The notes under the pieces were generated by a model that saw only the letters and a list, made by a program, of their open reading frames with translations, had not been told where the DNA came from and did not search any database. Of a DNA stretch of 42,707 nt, positions 11,346 to 18,700 are shown piece by piece. The first letter of the stretch is position 1. Each line of letters begins with the position of its first letter. Origin of the DNA: Cedecea neteri NBRC 105707 = ATCC 33855 (GTDB lineage: Bacteria; Pseudomonadota; Gammaproteobacteria; Enterobacterales; Enterobacteriaceae). The translations under genes and the position numbers were made by a program. The stretch spans positions 1 to 42,707 of the forward strand of contig NZ_BCTL01000015.1 in NCBI RefSeq assembly GCF_001571265.1. Direction: 5' to 3'.

Positions 11346-14300
11346 TCAGGATTGGTTGAATCGGAACAGAGGAAGCAGGAAGCGCTCGGCCTCTGCGATA
11401 ATCGCTTCGTAGTATTCGGCGTCAAGGGTACGGTATAAACGTTGCAGCCAGATATCAGCCCCTTCCCCTTCTACCATATGGTTTCCTTCCCAGGCAGCAA
11501 GCAGCTTCGTGCGGGCTTTCTGCTGCGTCTCCTCATCCCATAAAATGGCATTATTTTGTGGGTCATAACAGGTTTTTATCCACGCGCCGCCGCTGTTATG
11601 GAGCAGCAGTAATGGCCGGCGGAGGCCTTCTTTATAACCCTCAATCAGTTGCAGCAGCCAGGCCTTTGCCTCGCCACTTTTCATCGCATGGAAGCACCAC
11701 TGCGAATCTTTGCGGCCGTACATCCGGCTTTCGCCAACATAGCCACTGGCACAGTAGACCAGGTGCTCAATCCACAGCTGCATACCGTGAGCTACGTTCA
11801 GCACCGAAGGGCGCCAGCGTAATAGCCCATCTGTCTGTACGTCCGACAGCCAGCCCGTTACTCTGGTTCCGTCGAGGTGAAGATCAACTTCACGGCTTTC
11901 CCCTTTTTGCCGTTCTGCCAGCACCTTTTCAGCCAGCGTTTGCATTTCATTGCGCTGGTTATCCCACAAGATTTCACCGAAAGCGCCGTACGGCAGAACG
12001 CCAGCAGCGCGGTAACGCACGAACAGCTGATGCGGATCGTCTTGCTGGACCAGGGTATTAAGCAGGTGCTGGTTTAGCTGAAAACGATCGAGTACGTCCA
12101 GGGTAAAGGGCTCTTCATCCGGCAATTCAGTATCTTCAAGGCGAAAGTTAATCCCAAGACGCATTTGGAAAAAAGCCCGCACCGGGTGCCGCCAAAAGCG
12201 CTGTAGCTGCTCAAGGGTTATTTCGTCACAGGGCTCAGCAATCAGAGGTTTAATAAAGTGAGCATGCGCCTCACCGGTGCCGCTGGCCGCGGGCAGCCAC
12301 TCCTGAGCAAAGCTCTGCTGCTCACCTTCGGCCAGGTAGTTACTGCTGTCGAAAGGCGTTCGGGCATGAAGCGTAACCAGATGCTTTCTCACATGCTCGC
12401 TGCTGTCATCTGCATTGCATTCAGCATCTCCGGGGAGATAGTGGCTGCGGGCAACGTAGTCGAGCAGTTCTTCCACCAGCACCGACGGGTAGCGCCGGCT
12501 GTTGTCCTGAATCGACCGGCCGATATAACTGATGTAAAGCCGCTGCTGAGCCGAAATAAGTGCTTCCAGGAACAAGTAACGGTCATCGTCCCGGCGGCTG
12601 CGGTCGCCACGTTGCGGATGTTGGCTCATCAGGTCAAAGCCCAATGGCGCAAGCGTTCGTGGATAAACACCGTCGTTCATGCCCAGTAAACAAACGACCT
12701 TAAAGGGAATGGCACGCATTGGCATCAGGGTACAGAAGTTTACCGGCCCGGCGAGGAAGCGCTGGCTAATACGCTCCTGGTCAAGACGCTGAGCCAGTTC
12801 ATCTCTCAGTAAGGTTAATGGCACGGGTTGCTGGTAGGCAGCATCAGTGCCTTTTTCAATCATCTCCTGCCACTGCTGCTCAATGAGCGCCAGCGCCGCT
12901 TCTGTTTCACTATCCGGCAAGAAGAAGCTGTTCAGCATTTCTCTGCATAGCGGCAACCATTCATCTAAAGGGCGATCCTGAGTTAACAGCAGACGCCAGC
13001 GGTTGAGCTGCATCAGCAACTCTGCAAGCTGCCCTACCAGCTCGGCAATCAGGCCGCTGGACTCATCGTAGGGCAGGACCGAATCCCAAACTCCAGCCTG
13101 GCTTTCCATTGCATAGCCAAGCAGCATACGGGTGAGGCCGAAACGCCAGGTGTGCTGTCCGGTAGCCGGCAGCGCCAGCTCACGTACGTTGTCATCATCA
13201 ATGCCCCAGCGAATTCCGGACTCATTCACCCATTTACGCAGGTAGCGCAGCCCTTCTTCATCGATAGAGAAGCGCGTAGCCAGCGCAGGCACTTCCAGCA
13301 GCGCCAGTACATCTTCTGCCGCAAAACGGCTTTCCGGTAAGCCAAGCAATAAAATGAACGCCTGCAGCGCAGGATGAGCCTGGCGCGCCCGACGGTCAGA
13401 AATGGCAAACGGCAACCAACGCTCATCCTTCGCGCTACCAAATACCGCCTGAATAAACGGGCTGTAGCTATCAATATCTGCCACCATCACGATGATATCG
13501 CGTGGCGTAAGTTCAGGATCCGCCTCCAGCATCGCCAGCAGTTGGTCATGCAAAACTTCAACTTCGCGCTGCGGGCTGTGACATTCATGGAACGTCAAAG
13601 AACGATCCTGAAGATCCAACTGCCGTTTGCCGTCGCTGCGTTCATACTCTTTAGCGGTGAGCCCCAACACCTGCGAATCTTTCAGCTCCAGCAGGTCATG
13701 CTGCAGGCCGTGCAGAAGGTTATCGGGTTCTACATCGACAAAAACATCGATCTCTTCAAAACGCTCCAGTTCGGAAAGTAAAAAGGCGTAGTCGCGCCCC
13801 AGCTTGCCCCAAGAGGCCAGCAAGGAATTCCCCACATTCTGTTCACCAAGCTCATTAAACAGCGAGGAGGCGTTGTCATTGTCCTTAAACAAGGCCAGTT
13901 CCCGGTCGGCCTGATGTAAACGGCGTCGACGGCTGACAAGACGAGCAAGAAATGCCGGATCTTTAATATCGCCCCAATAGTAGCGGCAGGGATTGGTAAA
14001 CAGCACATGAACGTCGATATGCTTACCCAACGCCTGCAGGGCCTGAAGGTACACCGGCGGCAGAGCGGATATCCCACAAATAAAGACACGAGGTGGAAGC
14101 CCAGGCGGGCAAACCTCACTTTTCTCAAGAGCACTAATAAAACGCTGGTACAGATTGGCACGATGCCATTCAGGCTGCCCCAGCTCAGCGGTGTAGCGCA
14201 CCAGTTCCGCCCAAAGCGGAGCCTGCCAGAGCTGAGACTCTCCTGCACCTTCGACCAGCTCTCCCTGCTCCCAACGGCTTAGCCAGCCGGGACGATAAAC

Positions 14301-14717
14301 AAGATACTGGTCATAAAGGTCGGCAATCCGGGAAGAAAGCTGAAACAGTTTACGACTGCTGTCATCTTCCCGCAGATAGTGGCTGAGTAGGGTAAATTCC
14401 GGTTTGTCGAGCATGTTCGGGATAAGCGTCATCAGCTTCCAGCTCATGCTTTGCTTATTAAACGCACTTTCCTTTGGAATGTCGGGCAACACCCTCACGA
14501 ACATGTCCCAGATAAAGCTGGCCGGCAGCGGAAACTCAATATTCGCCGCAATGCCAAACTTTTGTGCCAGCGTCATTTGCAGCCACTGCGCCATCCCGGT
14601 GCTTTGCACCAGCACCACTTCCGGCTCAAAAGGGTCCGGCAGCGGCTGCCGCTCCACGATGAACTCCATGATAGCTTCCAGCACATCAAGCCGGTTGGAA
14701 TGGTAGACACGCAACAT
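11346..14717 (-). CDS. recC: Exodeoxyribonuclease V subunit gamma, RecC
   Basis: The scaffold and Chi-recognition subunit of RecBCD; it has a defunct helicase/nuclease fold and pins apart the DNA strands. The 1123 residues compare with 1122 in E. coli, and the N-terminus (MLRVYHSNRLDVLEAIMEF) and C-terminus (RFLLPLFRFNQS) are both conserved. The run SQRFLAGPVNFCTLMPMR and the segment DRSRRDDDRYLFLEALISAQQ match the E. coli protein closely. The gene starts 7 bases after the ppdC stop, so it is probably co-transcribed with the minor-pilin genes as well as from a local promoter. Confidence 0.97.
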   Translation of the reverse strand: MLRVYHSNRLDVLEAIMEFIVERQPLPDPFEPEVVLVQSTGMAQWLQMTLAQKFGIAANIEFPLPASFIWDMFVRVLPDIPKESAFNKQSMSWKLMTLIPNMLDKPEFTLLSHYLREDDSSRKLFQLSSRIADLYDQYLVYRPGWLSRWEQGELVEGAGESQLWQAPLWAELVRYTAELGQPEWHRANLYQRFISALEKSEVCPPGLPPRVFICGISALPPVYLQALQALGKHIDVHVLFTNPCRYYWGDIKDPAFLARLVSRRRRLHQADRELALFKDNDNASSLFNELGEQNVGNSLLASWGKLGRDYAFLLSELERFEEIDVFVDVEPDNLLHGLQHDLLELKDSQVLGLTAKEYERSDGKRQLDLQDRSLTFHECHSPQREVEVLHDQLLAMLEADPELTPRDIIVMVADIDSYSPFIQAVFGSAKDERWLPFAISDRRARQAHPALQAFILLLGLPESRFAAEDVLALLEVPALATRFSIDEEGLRYLRKWVNESGIRWGIDDDNVRELALPATGQHTWRFGLTRMLLGYAMESQAGVWDSVLPYDESSGLIAELVGQLAELLMQLNRWRLLLTQDRPLDEWLPLCREMLNSFFLPDSETEAALALIEQQWQEMIEKGTDAAYQQPVPLTLLRDELAQRLDQERISQRFLAGPVNFCTLMPMRAIPFKVVCLLGMNDGVYPRTLAPLGFDLMSQHPQRGDRSRRDDDRYLFLEALISAQQRLYISYIGRSIQDNSRRYPSVLVEELLDYVARSHYLPGDAECNADDSSEHVRKHLVTLHARTPFDSSNYLAEGEQQSFAQEWLPAASGTGEAHAHFIKPLIAEPCDEITLEQLQRFWRHPVRAFFQMRLGINFRLEDTELPDEEPFTLDVLDRFQLNQHLLNTLVQQDDPHQLFVRYRAAGVLPYGAFGEILWDNQRNEMQTLAEKVLAERQKGESREVDLHLDGTRVTGWLSDVQTDGLLRWRPSVLNVAHGMQLWIEHLVYCASGYVGESRMYGRKDSQWCFHAMKSGEAKAWLLQLIEGYKEGLRRPLLLLHNSGGAWIKTCYDPQNNAILWDEETQQKARTKLLAAWEGNHMVEGEGADIWLQRLYRTLDAEYYEAIIAEAERFLLPLFRFNQS

Positions 14718-14724
14718 GAAATCG

Positions 14725-15066
14725 CTACTCCTGACGTTGTTCTGACCGTGGGCACTCGAGCCTTGAAAGCTGCGCTATCCGGCCCTCTGGACTTGTTACA
14801 GTAACGTCGATGCTGACACATCCCAAAGACGATGTCTGCTGTTGATGTACATTCCATGCATCAGAAAGCGGCGGAACTTCAGGCTCGGTCTGTTCACGCA
14901 CCACGCGCCAGAGGTGCCTTAGCTGCCATTGGCTGGTGAAACCCTGCTGCAATACGCGGTGATAGCTCAGCAGCGCCGTCATCACAATGGCAAACAGCGC
15001 CAGAGCACACAACACCTCCGGGAGGCTGAACCCATCCTGCCGGGGCACTATAGAGGCAGCTTGCAT
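14725..15066 (-). CDS. ppdC: Minor type IV pilin-like protein PpdC
   Basis: A prepilin-peptidase-dependent minor pilin of 113 residues (E. coli about 107). The class III signal is seen directly: a short leader ending in G12, then F-S-L-P-E with Glu at +5, followed by a hydrophobic helix to about residue 32. Two cysteines in the C-terminal part (VSSLGC-type and ECP) resemble E. coli PpdC. The start lies inside ygdB (19-base overlap) and the stop is 7 bases before recC. The expected role is in the pilus-tip initiation complex with PpdA, PpdB and YgdB; the major pilin is not in this window. Confidence 0.88.
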   Translation of the reverse strand: MQAASIVPRQDGFSLPEVLCALALFAIVMTALLSYHRVLQQGFTSQWQLRHLWRVVREQTEPEVPPLSDAWNVHQQQTSSLGCVSIDVTVTSPEGRIAQLSRLECPRSEQRQE

Positions 15067-15482
15067 AAGTCATCGTCCAGTAAAGGGCAAAAATCCAGCC
15101 AGCCCTGTTCAGAAACCACCAACCTGTTTCCCTGAAGTAAACCCCAGCGCCACAGTGTGAACGGTAACGCGCTCTCTGAAATCGAGCCAGAAGCGGCAAG
15201 TAAAGCTTCACCTTTATCGGTGAGATGCAGGCATGCCTGCCAGTGATTACGTGGCTCAATCTGGCACTGCCAGGCTTTCAGCGCCTGCCAGCTTTGTTTT
15301 TCTCCCCATGCCAATGCGGATCTTGCAACAGTCTGATTTTTAATAAACTGAATTTCGGCGGCCACCTCAAGGCTCTGAGCGCTAAGCTGCCGGGAGAGTC
15401 CACTCAGCATCAGAGAGCCCACAGCGAGCAGCATCAATACCATCAGTAGAGAGGTGCTCCCTTTTTCTAGATTGCCGCTCAT
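15048..15482 (-). CDS. ygdB: YgdB, GspK/PilX-like minor pilin (DUF2509)
   Basis: 144 residues (E. coli about 135). It has a short charged leader ending in K-G, then S-T-S-L-L and a hydrophobic helix to about residue 29, but no Glu at +5. Absence of Glu5 is typical of GspK-like subunits at the pilus tip. The C-terminal WLDFCPLLDDDLCKLP matches the E. coli YgdB ending (DFCPL...LCQLP). The start overlaps the ppdB stop as ATGA, and its end overlaps the ppdC start. The role as part of a tip complex is inferred from the four-gene set and from work on the enterohaemorrhagic E. coli T4 pilus. Confidence 0.88.
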   Translation of the reverse strand: MSGNLEKGSTSLLMVLMLLAVGSLMLSGLSRQLSAQSLEVAAEIQFIKNQTVARSALAWGEKQSWQALKAWQCQIEPRNHWQACLHLTDKGEALLAASGSISESALPFTLWRWGLLQGNRLVVSEQGWLDFCPLLDDDLCKLPL

Positions 15483-16039
15483 AAATTCTCTCCACTCACC
15501 GTATAGCTCACTTCAGCATAACGGCCACCTTGCTTCACATTTGCGGTAAGCCGGATATGGTATAAAGGCCTGCGTGATTTGCGATTCTGGCGAATCACGG
15601 AAAAATGCTGCACCGTTAATTGTGTCGGATCGGACATTCTTTCCCAGCCGCTACCTTCACATCGATCTACGCCTTTTTGAGTCTCCAGGCTGCCATTACG
15701 CAAGCGATAGCCTGTCTGTTCATTTTGACTACCAGGGGTCGAGTCCCACCGACCATTACCGTTGGCATCCCACTGAAATACCACACAGCTTCCGTTGTTC
15801 ATGAGCTTTACCGCCTCACCCTTGCACTGCCCGCGGCAATAGCCCGCTCGCTGTAAATGCTTTCCAACGGTGAAAACCATTTGCCAAAGCGCTTCCTGCT
15901 GGGCAACGTAGCTATACTGACGTAAAACCTCCCCCTGCAAAGCAGGGAAAAGCCTCGAAGTGCCAAGCAACAGCACGCTGCTCAGCGCCATTGCAATAAG
16001 CGTTTCGAGTAGCGAAAACCCTCTCTGAACGCTCAACAT
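15479..16039 (-). CDS. ppdB: Minor type IV pilin-like protein PpdB (GspJ-like)
   Basis: 186 residues (E. coli 187). Prepilin motif QRG|FSLLETLIAMALSS with G7 before the cleavage site and Glu at +5. It contains the paired-cysteine segment GYCRGQCKGE and the calcium-site-like run WDANGNGRWD seen in GspJ-type pseudopilins. The start overlaps the ppdA stop by 7 bases and the stop overlaps ygdB, so the four genes are translationally coupled. Processing by a prepilin peptidase encoded elsewhere is required. Confidence 0.9.
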   Translation of the reverse strand: MLSVQRGFSLLETLIAMALSSVLLLGTSRLFPALQGEVLRQYSYVAQQEALWQMVFTVGKHLQRAGYCRGQCKGEAVKLMNNGSCVVFQWDANGNGRWDSTPGSQNEQTGYRLRNGSLETQKGVDRCEGSGWERMSDPTQLTVQHFSVIRQNRKSRRPLYHIRLTANVKQGGRYAEVSYTVSGENL

Positions 16040-16500
16040 AGCTTGTCTCCGGACATTTCACACAGACGGATTCGCCCCCAAACAGATAGCGTCACCTTCC
16101 AGCGCCCGGCCTTACTTTTCAAAATAACGTGACCCGGCCAGGTCGTGTTGCGGATACCGTAAAAACCCAACCCGGCGGTCATCTCCTCCACGACGATGTC
16201 GCCAAACTCAGGGGTAAACGTCAGCCCTGGGTTTGCTGCACAGTTTTCTTCAGCGGCACGGCTTGTCAGGCACCAGTTTTTCCCTAGTTGATGTAGCACC
16301 AAAAGATGGGTTTGGTTATGCCAGTTAGCATCATTTCTCAGTCGCGAGAGAAAGTGCCTCAGCTGCTGAGCGGTTTGCCACAACTGCACCTTCTGCTGCC
16401 ATTGCTGCCAGCCGTGAAGCCCCCCGGCGCTGAGTGTCGCAATAATGGTCATCACCACCATCAGCTCAATCACGCTAAAACCACGTTGGTTGATTTTCAT
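16033..16500 (-). CDS. ppdA: Minor type IV pilin-like protein PpdA (GspH-like)
   Basis: First gene of the minor-pilin set. A longer frame exists (to 16563), but the ATG at 16500 gives a normal prepilin leader (MKINQRG|FSVIEL, Glu at +5) and 155 residues against 156 in E. coli. The extra 21 residues upstream would put the cleavage site implausibly deep. Conserved segments are GLHGWQQWQQ, LRNDANWHN, GIRNTTWPGH and VWGRIRLC. The Shine-Dalgarno sequence is weak. The thyA terminator lies about 140 bases upstream, so the pilin-recC transcript probably starts at 16501-16637. Confidence 0.88.
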   Translation of the reverse strand: MKINQRGFSVIELMVVMTIIATLSAGGLHGWQQWQQKVQLWQTAQQLRHFLSRLRNDANWHNQTHLLVLHQLGKNWCLTSRAAEENCAANPGLTFTPEFGDIVVEEMTAGLGFYGIRNTTWPGHVILKSKAGRWKVTLSVWGRIRLCEMSGDKLC

Positions 16501-16637
16501 GAGCGAGAGTGTGGGCAACAGAGATTCAATCAGCCAGCTCGCAAATCGGGCGATGCGGCACATGCCGGAAGAAAATTACGGCGTTACGGAGGGTTACATA
16601 CACTCTGGAATCAAGGCTGAAGAAGCAAAATCAGGGC

Positions 16638-16667
16638 AAAAAAAACCGGCGCACTCAGGCACCGGTT
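16638..16667 (-). terminator. thyA terminator
   Basis: On the minus strand an imperfect hairpin (AACCGG at 16667-16662 pairing with CCGGTT at 16649-16644, extended inward by further G-C pairs around one mismatch) is followed by eight T residues in total (16645-16638). It lies 20 bases past the thyA stop and separates thyA from the pilin-recC transcript. Confidence 0.85.
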
Positions 16668-16686
16668 CTGTCACTCTGTCGGCAAG

Positions 16687-17481
16687 TTAAATAGCGACAG
16701 GCGCTTTGATCGCCGGATGCGGATCGTAGCCTTCAATCTCGAAGTCTTCGAAACGGTAGTCAAACAGCGACTCCGGCTTGCGTTTGATAACAAGCTTAGG
16801 CAGCGCGCGCGGCTCACGGGTTAGCTGCAGGCGAGTCTGTTCAAGATGGTTGCTATACAGGTGCGTATCGCCGCCGGTCCAGACAAAGTCACCCACTTCC
16901 AGATCGCACTGTTGCGCCATCATATGCACCAGCAGCGCATAGCTGGCGATGTTGAACGGCAAACCAAGGAAAATGTCGCAGGAGCGCTGGTAGAGCTGGC
17001 AAGAGAGCTTGCCGTCTGCCACATAGAATTGGAAGAACGCGTGACAAGGGGCCAGCGCCATTTTATCCAGCTCACCCACGTTCCACGCAGAGACAATAAT
17101 CCGCCGGGAATCGGGATCGTTTTTCAGTTGGTTCAGAACGGTGGTTAGCTGGTCAATATAACGCCCATCAGGGGCAGCCCAGGAGCGCCACTGCTTACCG
17201 TAAACCGGGCCGAGATCGCCGTTTTCATCCGCCCATTCGTCCCAAATCGTCACCTTGTTTTCTTTCAGGTACGCGATATTGGTATCGCCATTAAGGAACC
17301 ACAGCAGCTCATGAATAATCGAACGCAGATGACATTTTTTGGTGGTAACCAGCGGGAAACCTTCCTGCAGGTTAAAGCGCATTTGATGCCCAAAAATCGA
17401 CAACGTGCCGGTACCGGTACGGTCCGCTTTTGGTGTGCCCTCTTCGAGCACTTTTTTCATCAAATCAAGATACTGTTTCAT
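16687..17481 (-). CDS. thyA: Thymidylate synthase
   Basis: Converts dUMP to dTMP using 5,10-methylenetetrahydrofolate, which ends as dihydrofolate. 264 residues, identical in length to E. coli. The nucleophile is C146 in [12 protein letters not shown]21 (DRTGTGT), the SRR triad (125-127, SRRIIVSAW) and QRSCD...[12 protein letters not shown] are all present. The gene starts 6 bases after lgt, and its Shine-Dalgarno (GAGGTG) overlaps the lgt stop codon, so thyA translation is coupled to lgt, as known for E. coli. Confidence 0.98.
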   Translation of the reverse strand: MKQYLDLMKKVLEEGTPKADRTGTGTLSIFGHQMRFNLQEGFPLVTTKKCHLRSIIHELLWFLNGDTNIAYLKENKVTIWDEWADENGDLGPVYGKQWRSWAAPDGRYIDQLTTVLNQLKNDPDSRRIIVSAWNVGELDKMALAPCHAFFQFYVADGKLSCQLYQRSCDIFLGLPFNIASYALLVHMMAQQCDLEVGDFVWTGGDTHLYSNHLEQTRLQLTREPRALPKLVIKRKPESLFDYRFEDFEIEGYDPHPAIKAPVAI

Positions 17482-17487
17482 GTCACC

Positions 17488-18360
17488 TCACGAAAGTTGC
17501 TGCTGCGGACGGCGGTAAGCCCAAACCATCATAATGATACCGGCAACAATCATCGGAATCGACAGGATCTGCCCCATGCTGATGTACTGCACCCAGGTAC
17601 CGGTGAACTGCGCATCCGGCTGGCGGAAGAATTCCACGATGATGCGGAACGCACCGTAGCCAATCAGGAACAGGCCGGAGACCGACCCCATAGGGCGAGG
17701 CTTACGAATAAACAGGTTCAGGATGATGAACAGTACAACCCCTTCCAGCGCCAGCTCATAAAGCTGCGACGGATGGCGCGGCAGCACGCCGTAAGTATTG
17801 AACAGCGACTGCCATTCCGGATGCGTTGCCAGCAGACCAACGTCTTCACTGCGCGAGCCCGGGAACAACATGGCGAAGCGGAAGTTCGGGTCAACGCGGC
17901 CCCACAGCTCGCCATTAATGAAGTTGCCGAGGCGGCCGGCCCCTAAACCAAATGGGATCAGCGGAGCAATAAAATCAGAAACCTGGAAGAAAGTACGTTT
18001 GGTGCGACGCGCAAACCAAATCATTACGCAAATTACACCGATCAAACCGCCGTGGAAGGACATACCGCCGTCCCAGACTTTGAACAGGTAAAGAGGGTCG
18101 GCGAGAAAAACCGGAAGATTGTAGAAGAAGACATAGCCCAGGCGCCCACCGAGGAACACGCCGAGGAACCCTGCATACAGCAGATTCTCTACTTCATTTT
18201 TTGTCCAACCGCTGCCTGGGCGACTGGCGCGGCGCCCGGCAAGCCACATGGCAAACACGAACCCGACCAGGTACATAAGCCCGTACCAGTGCAGGGAAAC
18301 CGGCCCGATGGAGAAAAGCACCGGATCAAATTCAGGGAAACGCAGATAGCCACTATTCAT
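17488..18360 (-). CDS. lgt: Prolipoprotein diacylglyceryl transferase
   Basis: An inner-membrane enzyme that moves diacylglycerol from phosphatidylglycerol to the lipobox cysteine of prolipoproteins, the first step of lipoprotein maturation. 290 residues (E. coli 291) with about seven membrane segments. The Lgt signature is visible as [19 protein letters not shown], together with the essential H of SFHGGLIG. Its substrates in this window include YgdR. It lies upstream of and is coupled to thyA. Confidence 0.98.
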   Translation of the reverse strand: MNSGYLRFPEFDPVLFSIGPVSLHWYGLMYLVGFVFAMWLAGRRASRPGSGWTKNEVENLLYAGFLGVFLGGRLGYVFFYNLPVFLADPLYLFKVWDGGMSFHGGLIGVICVMIWFARRTKRTFFQVSDFIAPLIPFGLGAGRLGNFINGELWGRVDPNFRFAMLFPGSRSEDVGLLATHPEWQSLFNTYGVLPRHPSQLYELALEGVVLFIILNLFIRKPRPMGSVSGLFLIGYGAFRIIVEFFRQPDAQFTGTWVQYISMGQILSIPMIVAGIIMMVWAYRRPQQQLS

Positions 18361-18499
18361 CTGTCACCACAAGCTATTGTTACCTCACCCAAAATAAAAG
18401 GTGAGTGGCAAGTACGCACCGCTCTCGATGCGCTCCGAAAGCAGCGGATCATAGCACAAACGGCCAGAGTGATTGATTACGGAAGTTGTAAAAGATGTG

Positions 18500-18523
18500 T
18501 AATGTCCCGGTGATAACGGGACA
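18500..18523. repeat. 24-base hairpin repeat, copy 1 (lgt-ptsP spacer)
   Basis: First of two identical 24-base copies in the lgt-ptsP spacer. Each contains an inverted repeat TGTCCCG / CGGGACA that folds into a 7-bp stem with a short loop. There is no T tract after it on either strand, so it is not an ordinary terminator. Confidence 0.85.
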
Positions 18524-18573
18524 CCTAAGACAAGGCACAACTGCCGTGGGAAATTAAAACGCCACAGGCATCA

Positions 18574-18606
18574 AAGAAAAAAACGGGGAAAACCCCTCAG
18601 GGTTTT
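18574..18606 (-). terminator. Probable ptsP terminator
   Basis: On the minus strand, GGGG-TTTT-CCCC (18596-18585) is followed by G and a seven-T run (18583-18577). An overlapping second pairing (AAAACCC 18589-18595 with GGGTTTT 18600-18606) could extend it. It lies about 100 bases past the ptsP stop in the correct orientation. Confidence 0.65.
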
Positions 18607-18620
18607 CGGCTGATAAACCA

Positions 18621-18654
18621 CAGCAAGGGAAAAACCACGTTTTATCCCTTGCTG
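18621..18654. repeat. 10-bp inverted repeat in the lgt-ptsP spacer
   Basis: CAGCAAGGGA (18621-18630) and TCCCTTGCTG (18645-18654) are perfect complements across a 14-base loop. It could be an RNA hairpin just after ptsP that protects the message 3' end, or part of a composite terminator with the T run further left. No protein-binding consensus is recognised. Confidence 0.6.
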
Positions 18655-18665
18655 TCAGGTGAGGA

Positions 18666-18689
18666 TAATGTCCCGGTGATAACGGGACA
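18666..18689. repeat. 24-base hairpin repeat, copy 2 (after ptsP stop)
   Basis: An exact copy of 18500-18523 in the same orientation, placed 11 bases past the ptsP stop. The remaining spacer between the copies holds the ptsP terminator and a separate inverted repeat; no gene is seen in 18361-18700. Confidence 0.85.
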
Positions 18690-18700
18690 TTGTGAAAGGA

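Noticed and set aside
18500-18689. The paired hairpins as a CRISPR or insertion-sequence remnant
   Set aside because: There are only two copies, with a 142-base interval that contains a terminator, no regular spacers, no cas or transposase genes, and no flanking target duplication.
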